This document shows, piece by piece, positions 1 to 7,611 of a stretch of DNA of 52,006 bases; position 1 is the first letter of the stretch, and every line of letters begins with the position of its first letter. The stretch spans positions 1-52,006 of the forward strand of contig NZ_PNBY01000048.1 of assembly GCF_005886875.1 (NCBI RefSeq), in the 5' to 3' direction. This stretch comes from Pseudoalteromonas aurantia (GTDB taxonomy: Bacteria; Pseudomonadota; Gammaproteobacteria; Enterobacterales; Alteromonadaceae). Made by a program: the position numbers and the translations under genes. The notes below the pieces were generated by a model that saw only the letters and a list, made by a program, of their open reading frames with translations, was not told where the DNA came from and ran no database searches.

Positions 1-2
1 CA

Positions 3-629
3 GCCCAGCAAACCTTTTTAAATAAAGACATTGAACAATTTAGAGAACGTTTAGCGAGTATCAGTTGGTTTATGCGGGTGCTGAACGAAAGCATTGCCCG
101 AAAAGCGAATAAAGAAGATAACTGTACAGGCCGATTTTGGGAGGGGCGCTTTAAATCACAAGCCTTACTCGATGAAGCGGCACTGGCAGCCTGTATGGCG
201 TATGTTGATTTAAACCCAATCAGAGCCAAAATGGCTAATACACCCGAAACCTCAGACTACACGAGTGTTAAAACCCGCTGTGAACATGCCAAAGAAGGCA
301 AGCAACCTAAACACTTGGCGCGTTTTGCAGGTAGCCCCCGAAAGTACATACCCAAAGGTTTACCCTTTGAATTAAAGTCCTACTTAGAACTTGTAGAGTT
401 GACAGGCCGATGTATGCGGGCAGATAAGCGAGGCGCTATAAGCACAATCAACTCACCAATTCTAGACAGACTCAACATCGCCCCAGAGAACTGGCAAAAA
501 CTCACCACACAATTTACTAAAGTCTTCCATGGCGCAGTAGGGCGCCCTCAAAAGCTTGATAATTATTGTGCGAGCCTAGAAATAAAACGGCGGGCCAACT
601 ACACACAGTGTGAAAAGTTACTGGCTTAA
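3..629 (+). CDS. REP-associated (Y1/IS200-like) transposase, C-terminal part, 5' end outside window
   Basis: The reading frame is open to the left edge of the window, so the first ATG at 72 is internal and the gene is cut by the window, not by mutation. The visible part contains the conserved block around the catalytic-tyrosine helix of Y1 transposases (GRFWEGRFKSQALLDEAA, then AYVDLNPIRA) and the long C-terminal tail typical of the ~320-residue transposases frequent in Shewanella and Pseudoalteromonas. Such proteins make single-strand nicks next to palindromic REP-type sequences. The N-terminal HUH metal-binding motif would lie upstream and cannot be checked. The tail ends in the usual KLLA-like residues, so the 3' end looks intact. 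Family assignment is confident; activity is unknown. Confidence 0.85.
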   Translation, partial: AQQTFLNKDIEQFRERLASISWFMRVLNESIARKANKEDNCTGRFWEGRFKSQALLDEAALAACMAYVDLNPIRAKMANTPETSDYTSVKTRCEHAKEGKQPKHLARFAGSPRKYIPKGLPFELKSYLELVELTGRCMRADKRGAISTINSPILDRLNIAPENWQKLTTQFTKVFHGAVGRPQKLDNYCASLEIKRRANYTQCEKLLA

Positions 630-679
630 TTTTTAGTTCATCAAGATAATCTCTATATAACCGATACTCCATAACTTGG

Positions 680-690
680 CGGCTTAGCCG
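680..690. repeat. Short REP-like hairpin downstream of the transposase
   Basis: CGGC-TTA-GCCG forms a 4-bp GC stem about 50 bases after the transposase stop codon. REP-associated transposases are often flanked by such short palindromes, but one 4-bp stem is weak evidence and no further copies were found nearby. Confidence 0.2.
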
Positions 691-722
691 TACCTTACTA
701 CTGGGCATGAGTTCAGTTTTTC

Positions 723-842
723 TCTATTTTTGGTCTTATAGCGTATGTAGTCCATTTGATTTTAATAACTAAGCGATGTTTCAGCTTGAAGGTGCCTGTT
801 TATTGATCTCAAACTGTGATTGGGTGTCACTTTAAGACTTCA
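723..842. repeat. Direct repeat, copy 1 (~120 bp)
   Basis: This stretch recurs at 1769-1890 with about five differences (roughly 96% identity by eye), in the same orientation. Its right end is the partial tandem CACTTTAAGACTT, present twice at 828-840 and 841-853. The second of these runs directly into the truncated IS110 transposase and supplies its stop codon. No open reading frame fits it. It may be a terminal or passenger sequence of the neighbouring transposase family. Confidence 0.85.
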
Positions 843-844
843 CT

Positions 845-1084
845 TTAAGACTTCATTAAACGGTAAATCCAGTAACCACAAGGGCCAGCCTCATAAACGA
901 AATGCAGAGTTGCATTAGGGTATTTAGATTCAAATTGCCTGATAAGCTTTTTAATAGCGACTTTAGAAGAAGGAATTCGGCCGTGATGGATAGGTTGAGC
1001 GCCGCGTTGCTCTTCAATATAAGCCACTTCATTAAACCCTTTATGAGTATCTAAGCCAATGAAAAGTATGTTATGTTTAGTCAT
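845..1084 (-). pseudogene. Truncated IS110-family transposase (N-terminal 79 residues)
   Basis: The protein starts like an IS110/IS1111 DEDD transposase: LFIGLDTHK near residues 7-15 carries the first catalytic Asp of the RuvC-like fold. It continues to the conserved FVYEAGPCGYWIYRLMK block near residues 62-78, whose Glu is the second acidic position. Full-length members have about 300-400 residues, so the rest of the catalytic domain and the C-terminal Ser domain are missing. The frame ends at the junction with the 120-bp direct repeat (copy 1), which indicates deletion or replacement of the 3' part. Non-functional as a transposase. Confidence 0.85.
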
Positions 1085-1166
1085 GCTAGCCTCTGCTATT
1101 TAGTTATTTGACAAACTAAGTATGGCTCTGGCTTTAGGCTAACCCACGAAAATGCGGAGGCTAGCA
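1084..1166 (-). other. IS110 left-end non-coding segment with inverted repeats (possible bridge-RNA region)
   Basis: Two 13-base arms, 1084-1096 and 1154-1166, are inverted copies with one mismatch (TGCTAGCCTCTGC and GCGGAGGCTAGCA). They bracket 57 bases directly upstream of the IS110 remnant start codon. In IS110-family elements the non-coding region upstream of the transposase is where the bridge RNA is encoded, and IS1111-type members carry subterminal inverted repeats. The position fits either, but I could not fold or compare the RNA. Confidence 0.4.
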
Positions 1167-1216
1167 CCGTGTGGGAGTCATTATGTCTAGGCTAAAAATC
1201 TAGTAGAGGAGGTAGA

Positions 1217-1714
1217 ATGTTGGTTATTTCGGATGTTTCATTAGTTTTATCTACATTGATGTGTTCGCTAGTCGCTGGACTCCTTTTTTCCTATGCGATA
1301 GTGGTAATGCCAGGTTTAAAAGGGCTAGATGACAAGAGTTTTATCAAGGCCTTTCAAGTCACAGATCGTATTATTCAGGATAATCACCCCCTGTTTCTTC
1401 TAGTTTGGCTCGGTTCAGCAGTTTCTATTATTATTTTCTCTGTCAGTAGTTTTGGAAAATTAGATGGTATCGATTTTTTCCTGATGTTATTGGCTTTAGC
1501 TACATATATTTTAGGTGTTCAGATGCCTACAATTATTATACATCTGCCTCTGAACAATAAATTGCAGAAAGTAGACGTCGATAATTCCAGCGAAGAAGAG
1601 CTTAAAGCAGTCCGCATTGAATTTGAGCCTCGCTGGAATAAATCAAATGAGATTAGAACCTTTATGGCATGCAGTGCTTCTCTCATTTTGATAGTTTTGA
1701 GCTTAAAACTATAG
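1217..1714 (+). CDS. DUF1772 family membrane protein
   Basis: A 165-residue protein with four hydrophobic segments (about 8-30, 55-78, 86-108 and 147-164). The charged block FEPRWNKSNEIRT before the last helix is the hallmark of DUF1772 (anthrone-oxygenase-like) proteins. The family is mostly uncharacterised; a few eukaryotic relatives act in polyketide oxidation, which should not be transferred to this protein. The start is supported by a strong ribosome-binding site, GAGGAGG, 5-6 bases upstream. The gene stands alone between the IS110 remnant and the second copy of the 120-bp direct repeat, so it may have arrived with that region. No partner gene suggests a role. Confidence 0.75.
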   Translation: MLVISDVSLVLSTLMCSLVAGLLFSYAIVVMPGLKGLDDKSFIKAFQVTDRIIQDNHPLFLLVWLGSAVSIIIFSVSSFGKLDGIDFFLMLLALATYILGVQMPTIIIHLPLNNKLQKVDVDNSSEEELKAVRIEFEPRWNKSNEIRTFMACSASLILIVLSLKL

Positions 1715-1768
1715 AGTTATTTTGTTTGACATACCGGGAGTGTCCATATATGTCACTTTTAGTCTTCA

Positions 1769-1890
1769 TCTATTTTTGGTCTTATAGCGTATGTAGTCCA
1801 TTTGATTTTACTAACTAAGCGATGTTTCAGATTGAAGGAGGCCTGTTTATTGATCTCAAACTGTGATTGGGTGTCACTTTTAGACTTCAT
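1769..1890. repeat. Direct repeat, copy 2 (~121 bp), with a partial preceding unit
   Basis: Second copy of the 723-842 sequence. It is immediately preceded by a 19-base stretch (1751-1769) that matches its own last 19 bases (1872-1890) at all but one position. The offset between them is 121 bases, the length of the unit itself. This looks like the tail of a further tandem copy. Together copies 1 and 2 flank the IS110 remnant and the DUF1772 gene. Confidence 0.8.
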
Positions 1891-1934
1891 TTTTTATTAT
1901 GTCCACACTTTAATGATTATTAATAAAAAAATTG

Positions 1935-2023
1935 CATAAGAATGAGGTCTAACGGTTGGCTGGCGCGCATTACTCGCGTATTTTAGCTAATTATTATTAG
2001 TCGATTTTAACGGCGTTATTATG
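1935..2023 (+). repeat. attC-like imperfect palindrome upstream of the hydrolase gene
   Basis: GTCTAAC at 1947-1953 fits the RYYYAAC core used at integron cassette recombination sites. GGCGTTAT near 2013-2019 resembles the right-hand GTTR core. The outer bases CATAAGAATG (1935-1944) and CGTTATTATG (2014-2023) can pair with one mismatch and one wobble. A gene starts 13 bases after the right end, as in gene cassettes. The inner arms pair poorly and no integrase is present, so this is a weak call. Confidence 0.3.
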
Positions 2024-2035
2024 TAAGGTGCTCTT

Positions 2036-2839
2036 GTGCAATTTGGTTGGTTATTTTTAATTTTTTTACTTAGCTTTAGTGCTTTAGCTGAAACTAGCAT
2101 CGTAAAAGTAAAGGGTTACGACGTTGAATACGAAATAAAGGGTGATGGTAAAAATACCATTTTGCTAGAAGCTGGTGGATCAGCCAGTCTATCTGATTGG
2201 GACCCTATTTTTGAAAGTTTAGCTAGTAGTGCAAAAGTAATTCGTTACTCAAGAATTGGTAATGGCGGTTCTGAGCCAATTAAAAAGAACTATAGCTCTG
2301 AAGAGTATGCGCAAGAAGCTGCTTTATTCCTTGATGCGTTAAAGATTAAAAAACCTGTTGTGTATGTTGCTCACTCCTATGGTGCATATGTAGCCAGAAG
2401 GTTTGCATTTTTGTATCCTGAAAAGATAGCAGCATTAATGTTAATCGAACCTGCTTCTGAACATGATGTAGATATCATGCGCCAAATTGATTTGGTAAAA
2501 GCTGAAAAAGAAATCGCGCAAATAAAATTAGATGACCTTGCAAATGGTATGTCTAATCAATATTTAGATTTCTGGTCAAAGCGTCCATTGCCAGATTATC
2601 CTCAAATAGCCGATATTCCAGTCACCGTAATTGCCTCAATTAAAAATTACTCTGAACCACCGGTATTATTTTTCACTGCTCAGGGACGGAAGATGTGGGG
2701 AAAGTTGCATTCAGATTGGGCAAATGCATTTCCTCAAGGGAAGGTTATTTTAACTGAAAAAAGTTACCATTATCCACAAAATGATGAGCCTGAAATGGTC
2801 GTTTCAGAAATATTTGAGCTGATGTCCCGTATTAAATAG
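2036..2839 (+). CDS. Secreted alpha/beta hydrolase
   Basis: 267 residues beginning with a GTG codon; AAGGTG lies 5 bases upstream. Residues 1-18 form a signal peptide ending in ALA, so the enzyme is probably periplasmic or exported. The fold is alpha/beta-hydrolase: an oxyanion-hole region LLEAGGSAS near 44-52, the nucleophile elbow AHSYGAY with Ser at about 114, and a C-terminal SYHYPQNDEPE block that supplies the likely catalytic His. The elbow has Ala at the usual first Gly. The substrate cannot be read from sequence. It stands alone with no operon partner, just downstream of an attC-like stretch, which hints at acquisition as a cassette. Confidence 0.75.
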   Translation: MQFGWLFLIFLLSFSALAETSIVKVKGYDVEYEIKGDGKNTILLEAGGSASLSDWDPIFESLASSAKVIRYSRIGNGGSEPIKKNYSSEEYAQEAALFLDALKIKKPVVYVAHSYGAYVARRFAFLYPEKIAALMLIEPASEHDVDIMRQIDLVKAEKEIAQIKLDDLANGMSNQYLDFWSKRPLPDYPQIADIPVTVIASIKNYSEPPVLFFTAQGRKMWGKLHSDWANAFPQGKVILTEKSYHYPQNDEPEMVVSEIFELMSRIK

Positions 2840-3030
2840 CATCTGATGTGAGCTTTAATTTGTTACTAGGGGGGATGTTTACCCTGACTTAATAGAATGG
2901 CAGAAATTGCTTTGAATGCTTTCTCATCTTCTGTTTATCCTTTGGTCGATTAAAATGAGACTCAGAAATGCTGAGCACGATACGCAAGGTATTAAAAATA
3001 GAACTAATGAAAGAATCTTATCGCTATTTT

Positions 3031-3039
3031 TGGTATACT
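3031..3039 (+). promoter_or_regulatory. Extended -10 promoter element for the Cys-cluster protein
   Basis: TGGTATACT is a full extended -10 (TGnTATACT) about 30 bases before the ATG at 3068. No convincing -35 is present, which is usual for extended -10 promoters. Confidence 0.45.
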
Positions 3040-3067
3040 GCGGCTCTGTTTTTTTTTGATCAGTATT

Positions 3068-3319
3068 ATGGAATGTCGTTTGCACTGTGGTGCATGTTGT
3101 ATTGCGCCCAGTATTAGTTCAAGTTTTCCTTTGCACCCAAACGGTAAGGCCGCAGGGGAGCGCTGTAAAAACTTATCAGACGACAATCTGTGTAAACTCT
3201 TTGGTCAACCTGAGCGGCCAGCCGTATGTCATGATTTTAAAGCAGTAGAGTGGGCATGTGGTAAAACATCTGCCGATGCGATGGCGATTTTGACAGAGAT
3301 GGAAGAATTAACCGGCTAG
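3068..3319 (+). CDS. YkgJ-family cysteine cluster protein
   Basis: An 83-residue protein starting MECRLHCGACC. The dense cluster C-x3-C-x2-CC at residues 3-11, followed by three further conserved Cys (GERCKN, NLCKLFG and PAVCHDF), defines the YkgJ/UPF0153 group, thought to bind zinc or an iron-sulfur centre. I chose the ATG at 3068 over a TTG at 3056 because the conserved domain begins at this Met; no clear Shine-Dalgarno decides it. Function is unknown. It is a single gene with its own promoter-like element and no co-directional neighbour. Confidence 0.75.
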   Translation: MECRLHCGACCIAPSISSSFPLHPNGKAAGERCKNLSDDNLCKLFGQPERPAVCHDFKAVEWACGKTSADAMAILTEMEELTG

Positions 3320-3614
3320 CTTAGGTTCTACTGCACTTTATATATTTACACGACCGCGCTTGATGCAGTTACCCCCTCAAAACCCACATATTATCACATC
3401 GGCTGTGTATTATTTATAATAGACCCTATTACCCAATACCTCTATGTTAGTTGCGCTTTTTATCCTTTATAGCAAGTCTTATTTGAACACCTATGGCGGC
3501 ATGTGGCCCCCTCCGATGAAACAGTCCGCCTTCACTTTGTGCTGTTTTGGAAATGTTACATGTACTTATTGCTTGGCCACTAACATTGCCCAGTTATTCA
3601 TTGCTAATTGGTAG
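3320..3614. other. Intergenic stretch without recognised feature
   Basis: Between the Cys-cluster gene and the hairpin at 3615 I see no ORF with family resemblance, no RNA gene and no strong promoter or repeat. Confidence 0.5.
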
Positions 3615-3646
3615 CCACAATGATCAAGAATATCCGATCATTGTGG
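3615..3646 (-). terminator. Terminator-like hairpin downstream of the DUF4136 lipoprotein gene
   Basis: CCACAATGATC (3615-3625) and GATCATTGTGG (3636-3646) form a perfect 11-bp stem with a 10-base loop, 10 bases after the lipoprotein stop. There is no T-run on either strand, so it may act as an mRNA 3' end stabiliser instead of an intrinsic terminator. Confidence 0.5.
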
Positions 3647-3655
3647 GTGTCCAGT

Positions 3656-4210
3656 TTAATGTTCTTCGCTTGGTGGAAAGTTAGCTAAAATAGCAGACAC
3701 CGTTTTATTCACAGACGTAGTTCGTTGCTCTGGTGTTTGTTTATTGCGTAACCGGCCTTCTTTCGCACCGCGCCATATTAATTGGTTTGATGTTTTGTCT
3801 ATGACATCGATGACGAGTGTGCCAACATCATACTCACGTGTATGTGTTTGTGTTTGGTAGCCAAAGCCCCAATAATTCCAGCGAGCTGTGTAGCTGGTAT
3901 TAAAAGAATCTGTTTCAATTTTACTGTCCACAGATGCATGATAATTCACAAGAATATCGGCATTTTTTGTCTCAACCAGCTTGATGTTATGCTTGAGCAT
4001 TGCCTCGATAATGGCATTTCGAACACGCTTTTCCATTAAATCGTTAATTTGGTAGGCGTTACCATCATTATTTCTTAGATCCGCATCAGCTGACCAAGCA
4101 AAGGTTTTATAATTGGCAAACTCCACAGATTTGTCATAGTCCCAATCTGGGGTATTAGTACATGCACTTAAAATAAGTACTGAGGCGGCTAATATAATAC
4201 TTTTTAACAT
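3656..4210 (-). CDS. DUF4136 family lipoprotein
   Basis: 184 residues with a lipoprotein signal: a hydrophobic stretch and lipobox LSAC, with the acylated Cys near residue 17. The mature part starts TNTPDWDYDKSVEFANYKTFAW, matching the DUF4136 opening, in which a beta strand and a YKTFAW-like block precede a helical region. The conserved end DVIDKTSNQLIWRGAKEGR is also present. DUF4136 proteins are periplasm-facing lipoproteins of unknown role. Residue D follows a Thr/Asn-rich start, so no inner-membrane retention signal is obvious and outer-membrane anchoring is likely. It lies 63 bases downstream of the condensin operon on the same strand but has no functional link to it that I can see. Confidence 0.8.
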   Translation of the reverse strand: MLKSIILAASVLILSACTNTPDWDYDKSVEFANYKTFAWSADADLRNNDGNAYQINDLMEKRVRNAIIEAMLKHNIKLVETKNADILVNYHASVDSKIETDSFNTSYTARWNYWGFGYQTQTHTREYDVGTLVIDVIDKTSNQLIWRGAKEGRLRNKQTPEQRTTSVNKTVSAILANFPPSEEH

Positions 4211-4273
4211 ATTTCATCTCCTAGAGGGCTGATATTAAGCCAGCCCATACTGCGTGTTGTCCTGTCTGACTAC

Positions 4274-7057
4274 TTAATTTGTGGAATGTTCCACTTCAAT
4301 CCAATCTTTTTCTGAAACCCAGTTTTGACTGCCATTTTTGACACTGCGTATTGGTACAATATAGTCGCAGCTTATTTGTGGCTTAACGGACGCGAAAATT
4401 GGCACAAACCCAAAACTCAAAGCGGTTTCAATAATTGCTTTTTGGTTTTGTGGATCAATATCAGCGGCTTCATCAATGTATATAGGAATACGGAATAAAG
4501 ACTGTTCTTGATCAGAGAGTAAGTAACGTATGAATAACATACCACATAATAGCTTAATGGTAATACGGGTACCGTTTGAGCCCGCAGAGTCTATTTTGTC
4601 AAAATGTTCAGTGTCGCCTGCACGGTTAACAATTTCAAAGCGAATATCAAAAAGATCGGTCAGTGTTAAACCTGCTTTATCGCTTGCTAGCTTAATAAGG
4701 TGATCTTTGGCCTCGTTGAGTGCTTTTTCGTCTGAAGGCTGCTCCGATAGCAAGTCTAAGTTATCCCCCTGTTCATAGCTGTCTGATGTACTAATAATAG
4801 TATCAATACTCTCTACCAGCATTTTTCGTGGGATAATGTTAATTTTGAACGATTTGAGGTTAGAGATACGATGTTGACTGATCCCTCGGTTAAAGCTGTT
4901 CATTTCTCGACGCAGTCGGTCTAAGTCTTCACGAAGCCCTTTAATGGTAGCGGCAACTTCTGTAAGGGCCACACGGGCTTGACGGTCTACAGCATCACGT
5001 TCGTTGTCAATATTGTGATATGCCCCTATGAGTTTACTGTATTTACTTGTCTCATCACTTTCATTATCAAACTTGGTGATCCCCGCGTTATAAATATGTA
5101 GGTACGTATTTTTGACGTTGACGGCTAAATTTCGCAGTTCATTACACTCTTTGTTAAATTGATGCACGACCTCTGACAAATTATCAAATTCAATTTTAAC
5201 ATCGATGGGGTAAGGCGTTTGTGAGCCGCTATACACATCGAGCGTATGGTCTATACGTTCTGACTTAACTTGGCGTAAGCGGTCAGCCTGACGCGTCAGT
5301 AAATCTTGTTTACTTTTTATGATTGAACGTCTGTCTGAAATAGAGCCGGCGTTACGTTGAACGTCTTGTAAATACTCGTCTACTTGCTCCCGCTCTGCAT
5401 TTAGCTGCTCTTTGAGAAATTCTTGTGCATCAACAGATTGCAACATGGTTTGATATTGCTCAAAGCGTTTAACCGCAGCCTCTAGTGCCATGAGCTCATC
5501 GTATAAAGTATCGCGCTCCTGCTGCTTTTGCGCCACATTAGCTGCAACATCACGTTGCTGTTGAAACTCTTGCAATGACTGTTGCAGTGCACTTAGCTGA
5601 GCTTCAAGTTGAGCTTTATTCTCGCCGCTTTGCATTTGCACTGGCGAGAGCTTTTTCAGCTTTATGGTCGCACCGGGTACCTTAAGTTCAGTACCTTTCA
5701 CAGCTTTTGAAAGTTGGCTTAAAAACTCACCGAATGCGTCGTCATCAGTGATCGTGATTTCCCCTTGGCTGGTCGTGGCAAGCGACAGTAAATCAGTGTT
5801 TAGAATACGAGAAATTTCTTCGACTTCTTTTAAAGATAAGTCTTCACGCATGCGAGTGAATAAATTGAATTCTAAGTTTTTTAATTGCAGTTTTAAGCTT
5901 TTGATTTGTTTTTGTGTTTCGCTAATTCTAAAGTCGAGCGTATGTAAACTTTGCCCATGTGCGCTATTTATAGAAAAAGACAGTTGTTCGTATTCTTTTT
6001 TTAATAGTTGTAAGCTGGTTTTAAGTGTCGCGTGATTAGTAAGCTCAAATTCGGTTTTTAATGCATTGTAGTTTACAAACCATTGCTCTATTTGTGTTTG
6101 GCGGCGCTCAATATCTCGCGATTGTTGCAGGTATAGCTGCTGCTTTTGTTCAAAGTCATGCTTTTCTTGTTCGATATTTTGTAGCTGTTCAGTCAACTCG
6201 CTATGCTGAGACTGTTGGTATTCCTCAAACTCTACCAGTGCGACATCTATTTTTGGCGCGTAAGCAGCCAGCTTGCCTTTGAGCGTTGCATCAGTGCTGA
6301 GCATATCCTCCAATGCTGCAATAGGTTCTTGCATTGATTCTAATGCACTGAGCTCACGTCGCGAACGATTTACTTTGTCGAATGCTCGACGCCATACTTC
6401 ATAAAAGTCGACCCGTGAGTTAGACATATGGCGCTCAAATACTCGAAGCATAAAGCGTTTAACATCTTGTGCTCCTAATTTGTGTAAATTAAGAATGCGT
6501 CGGAATATTTCTTTATAAATTGCAGCATCTTGCACATTGTTAAGCGGGATCATTTTTAAATTAATGTCGCCATCAAACTGTGTGGCCCCCCCAGTTAACA
6601 GCGCATTAAGCTCTGCGGCTTTTAGTTCGACGGGCTTCATGCCTTTACTTTGTAGGTGTTTGAATAGTTTTGTATATTTTATGATGCTTTTCCCTTCGGT
6701 AAAGTCATCAAGATTGAGTTTACCTGGGTAGCAAAAAAATTGATGGGCAAAGCCAGCTATTTTACCAAGGCCAGCGACACCAATCACCACATCGCCATGG
6801 GGCAGGTTAGCCTCTAGTAAAATGTAGGATTGATCAGATGAAAAGTAGAACTTTCGGGTTTCTTCTAAATCATGGCCATCCCATTCAGTGAGTCGAAGAT
6901 CGTTGATCAATGGGAATTGCAATGCATTAATTACCGAGCTTTTACCGGTATTATTGGGGGCACAAATAGAGGCACTTTTGTCTAATGGTATCACACACTT
7001 TGCGTAGCCTGCGGTATTTAATAATGCAAGTTTGCTTAGGCCGTATAAGTCGCTCAT
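4274..7057 (-). CDS. mksB: MksB-type SMC ATPase of a bacterial condensin
   Basis: A 927-residue SMC-like ATPase. The Walker A loop PNNTGKSS lies at residues 34-41. Long heptad-rich coiled-coil regions span roughly 230-420 and 470-720. The ABC signature block SAGSNGTRITIKLL is near 824-837, and Walker B IYIDEAADID is near 859-868, followed by a D-loop. It is far shorter than MukB (~1490) and of the size of MksB proteins. The two genes upstream encode the matching kleisin-like and MukE-like subunits and overlap in sequence (4 bp with mksE), so the three are translated together. Expected role: ATP-driven DNA loop formation and chromosome organisation. Compared with Wadjet defence loci, no nuclease subunit (MksG/JetD) follows. 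Confidence 0.8.
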   Translation of the reverse strand: MSDLYGLSKLALLNTAGYAKCVIPLDKSASICAPNNTGKSSVINALQFPLINDLRLTEWDGHDLEETRKFYFSSDQSYILLEANLPHGDVVIGVAGLGKIAGFAHQFFCYPGKLNLDDFTEGKSIIKYTKLFKHLQSKGMKPVELKAAELNALLTGGATQFDGDINLKMIPLNNVQDAAIYKEIFRRILNLHKLGAQDVKRFMLRVFERHMSNSRVDFYEVWRRAFDKVNRSRRELSALESMQEPIAALEDMLSTDATLKGKLAAYAPKIDVALVEFEEYQQSQHSELTEQLQNIEQEKHDFEQKQQLYLQQSRDIERRQTQIEQWFVNYNALKTEFELTNHATLKTSLQLLKKEYEQLSFSINSAHGQSLHTLDFRISETQKQIKSLKLQLKNLEFNLFTRMREDLSLKEVEEISRILNTDLLSLATTSQGEITITDDDAFGEFLSQLSKAVKGTELKVPGATIKLKKLSPVQMQSGENKAQLEAQLSALQQSLQEFQQQRDVAANVAQKQQERDTLYDELMALEAAVKRFEQYQTMLQSVDAQEFLKEQLNAEREQVDEYLQDVQRNAGSISDRRSIIKSKQDLLTRQADRLRQVKSERIDHTLDVYSGSQTPYPIDVKIEFDNLSEVVHQFNKECNELRNLAVNVKNTYLHIYNAGITKFDNESDETSKYSKLIGAYHNIDNERDAVDRQARVALTEVAATIKGLREDLDRLRREMNSFNRGISQHRISNLKSFKINIIPRKMLVESIDTIISTSDSYEQGDNLDLLSEQPSDEKALNEAKDHLIKLASDKAGLTLTDLFDIRFEIVNRAGDTEHFDKIDSAGSNGTRITIKLLCGMLFIRYLLSDQEQSLFRIPIYIDEAADIDPQNQKAIIETALSFGFVPIFASVKPQISCDYIVPIRSVKNGSQNWVSEKDWIEVEHSTN

Positions 7058-7611
7058 AGTTCTTCCTCTAGTCCATCAAAATTCTCTTCGTTGACTTCCA
7101 TTAACGCATCAATATAACGGTATAAAGGTGCTAAATGCATAAAGCCTTGCTCTGTTTCACGGGCAAGACCTAAGCGCACCATTCTTAAATACACGTCTTT
7201 GCGTAAGTCTGAACCTGAAAAAATCTCAAGCTGATCAAACAAGTGCTTATTGAGTTGCACTAAGGTTTGCATTAATTCTAAATCGGCGGTTTCATCAAAA
7301 ATTGCACGCAGTGGATCTTTACCCTGATTGGCAAAGTACTCGATGAGGATAAATACAGTCAACGCAATCGCGCGAGAAATCTTACCCATATTGGGGGTAC
7401 TCTCATCACTTGCTAAATAGTAGAAGCCGCGTGCATCGTGGTGTAAATCGTGACCTAATGCATTAAATAATGCTTGGTAAGCGTCTATGTTTTGATCAAG
7501 CTGTTGCCACAATGTGGTGTCTTGCTCACTGATATGGTAACCACTGGCAAGCTTTTTATTGATGGCTTGTAACTCTGTTAAATGTGCTAGATTAATTGTT
7601 GTCATTGGCAT
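7054..7611 (-). CDS. mksE: MksE-type condensin subunit
   Basis: 185 residues, rich in helices, with a block (GFYYLASDESTPNMGKISRAIALTVFILIEYFANQGKDP) typical of the MukE/MksE/JetB winged-helix family. In such complexes the E subunit binds the kleisin and DNA. It overlaps the kleisin-like gene by 20 bp upstream and mksB by 4 bp downstream, which indicates translational coupling and fixed stoichiometry. The first ATG (7611) is followed by another two codons later (7605); either may be used. Assignment comes from both the sequence and its place between a kleisin-like gene and an SMC gene. Confidence 0.75.
   Translation of the reverse strand: MPMTTINLAHLTELQAINKKLASGYHISEQDTTLWQQLDQNIDAYQALFNALGHDLHHDARGFYYLASDESTPNMGKISRAIALTVFILIEYFANQGKDPLRAIFDETADLELMQTLVQLNKHLFDQLEIFSGSDLRKDVYLRMVRLGLARETEQGFMHLAPLYRYIDALMEVNEENFDGLEEEL

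Noticed and set aside
517..708. 63-residue frame antisense to the transposase end
   Set aside because: It overlaps the real transposase coding strand, has no known family and no ribosome-binding site.
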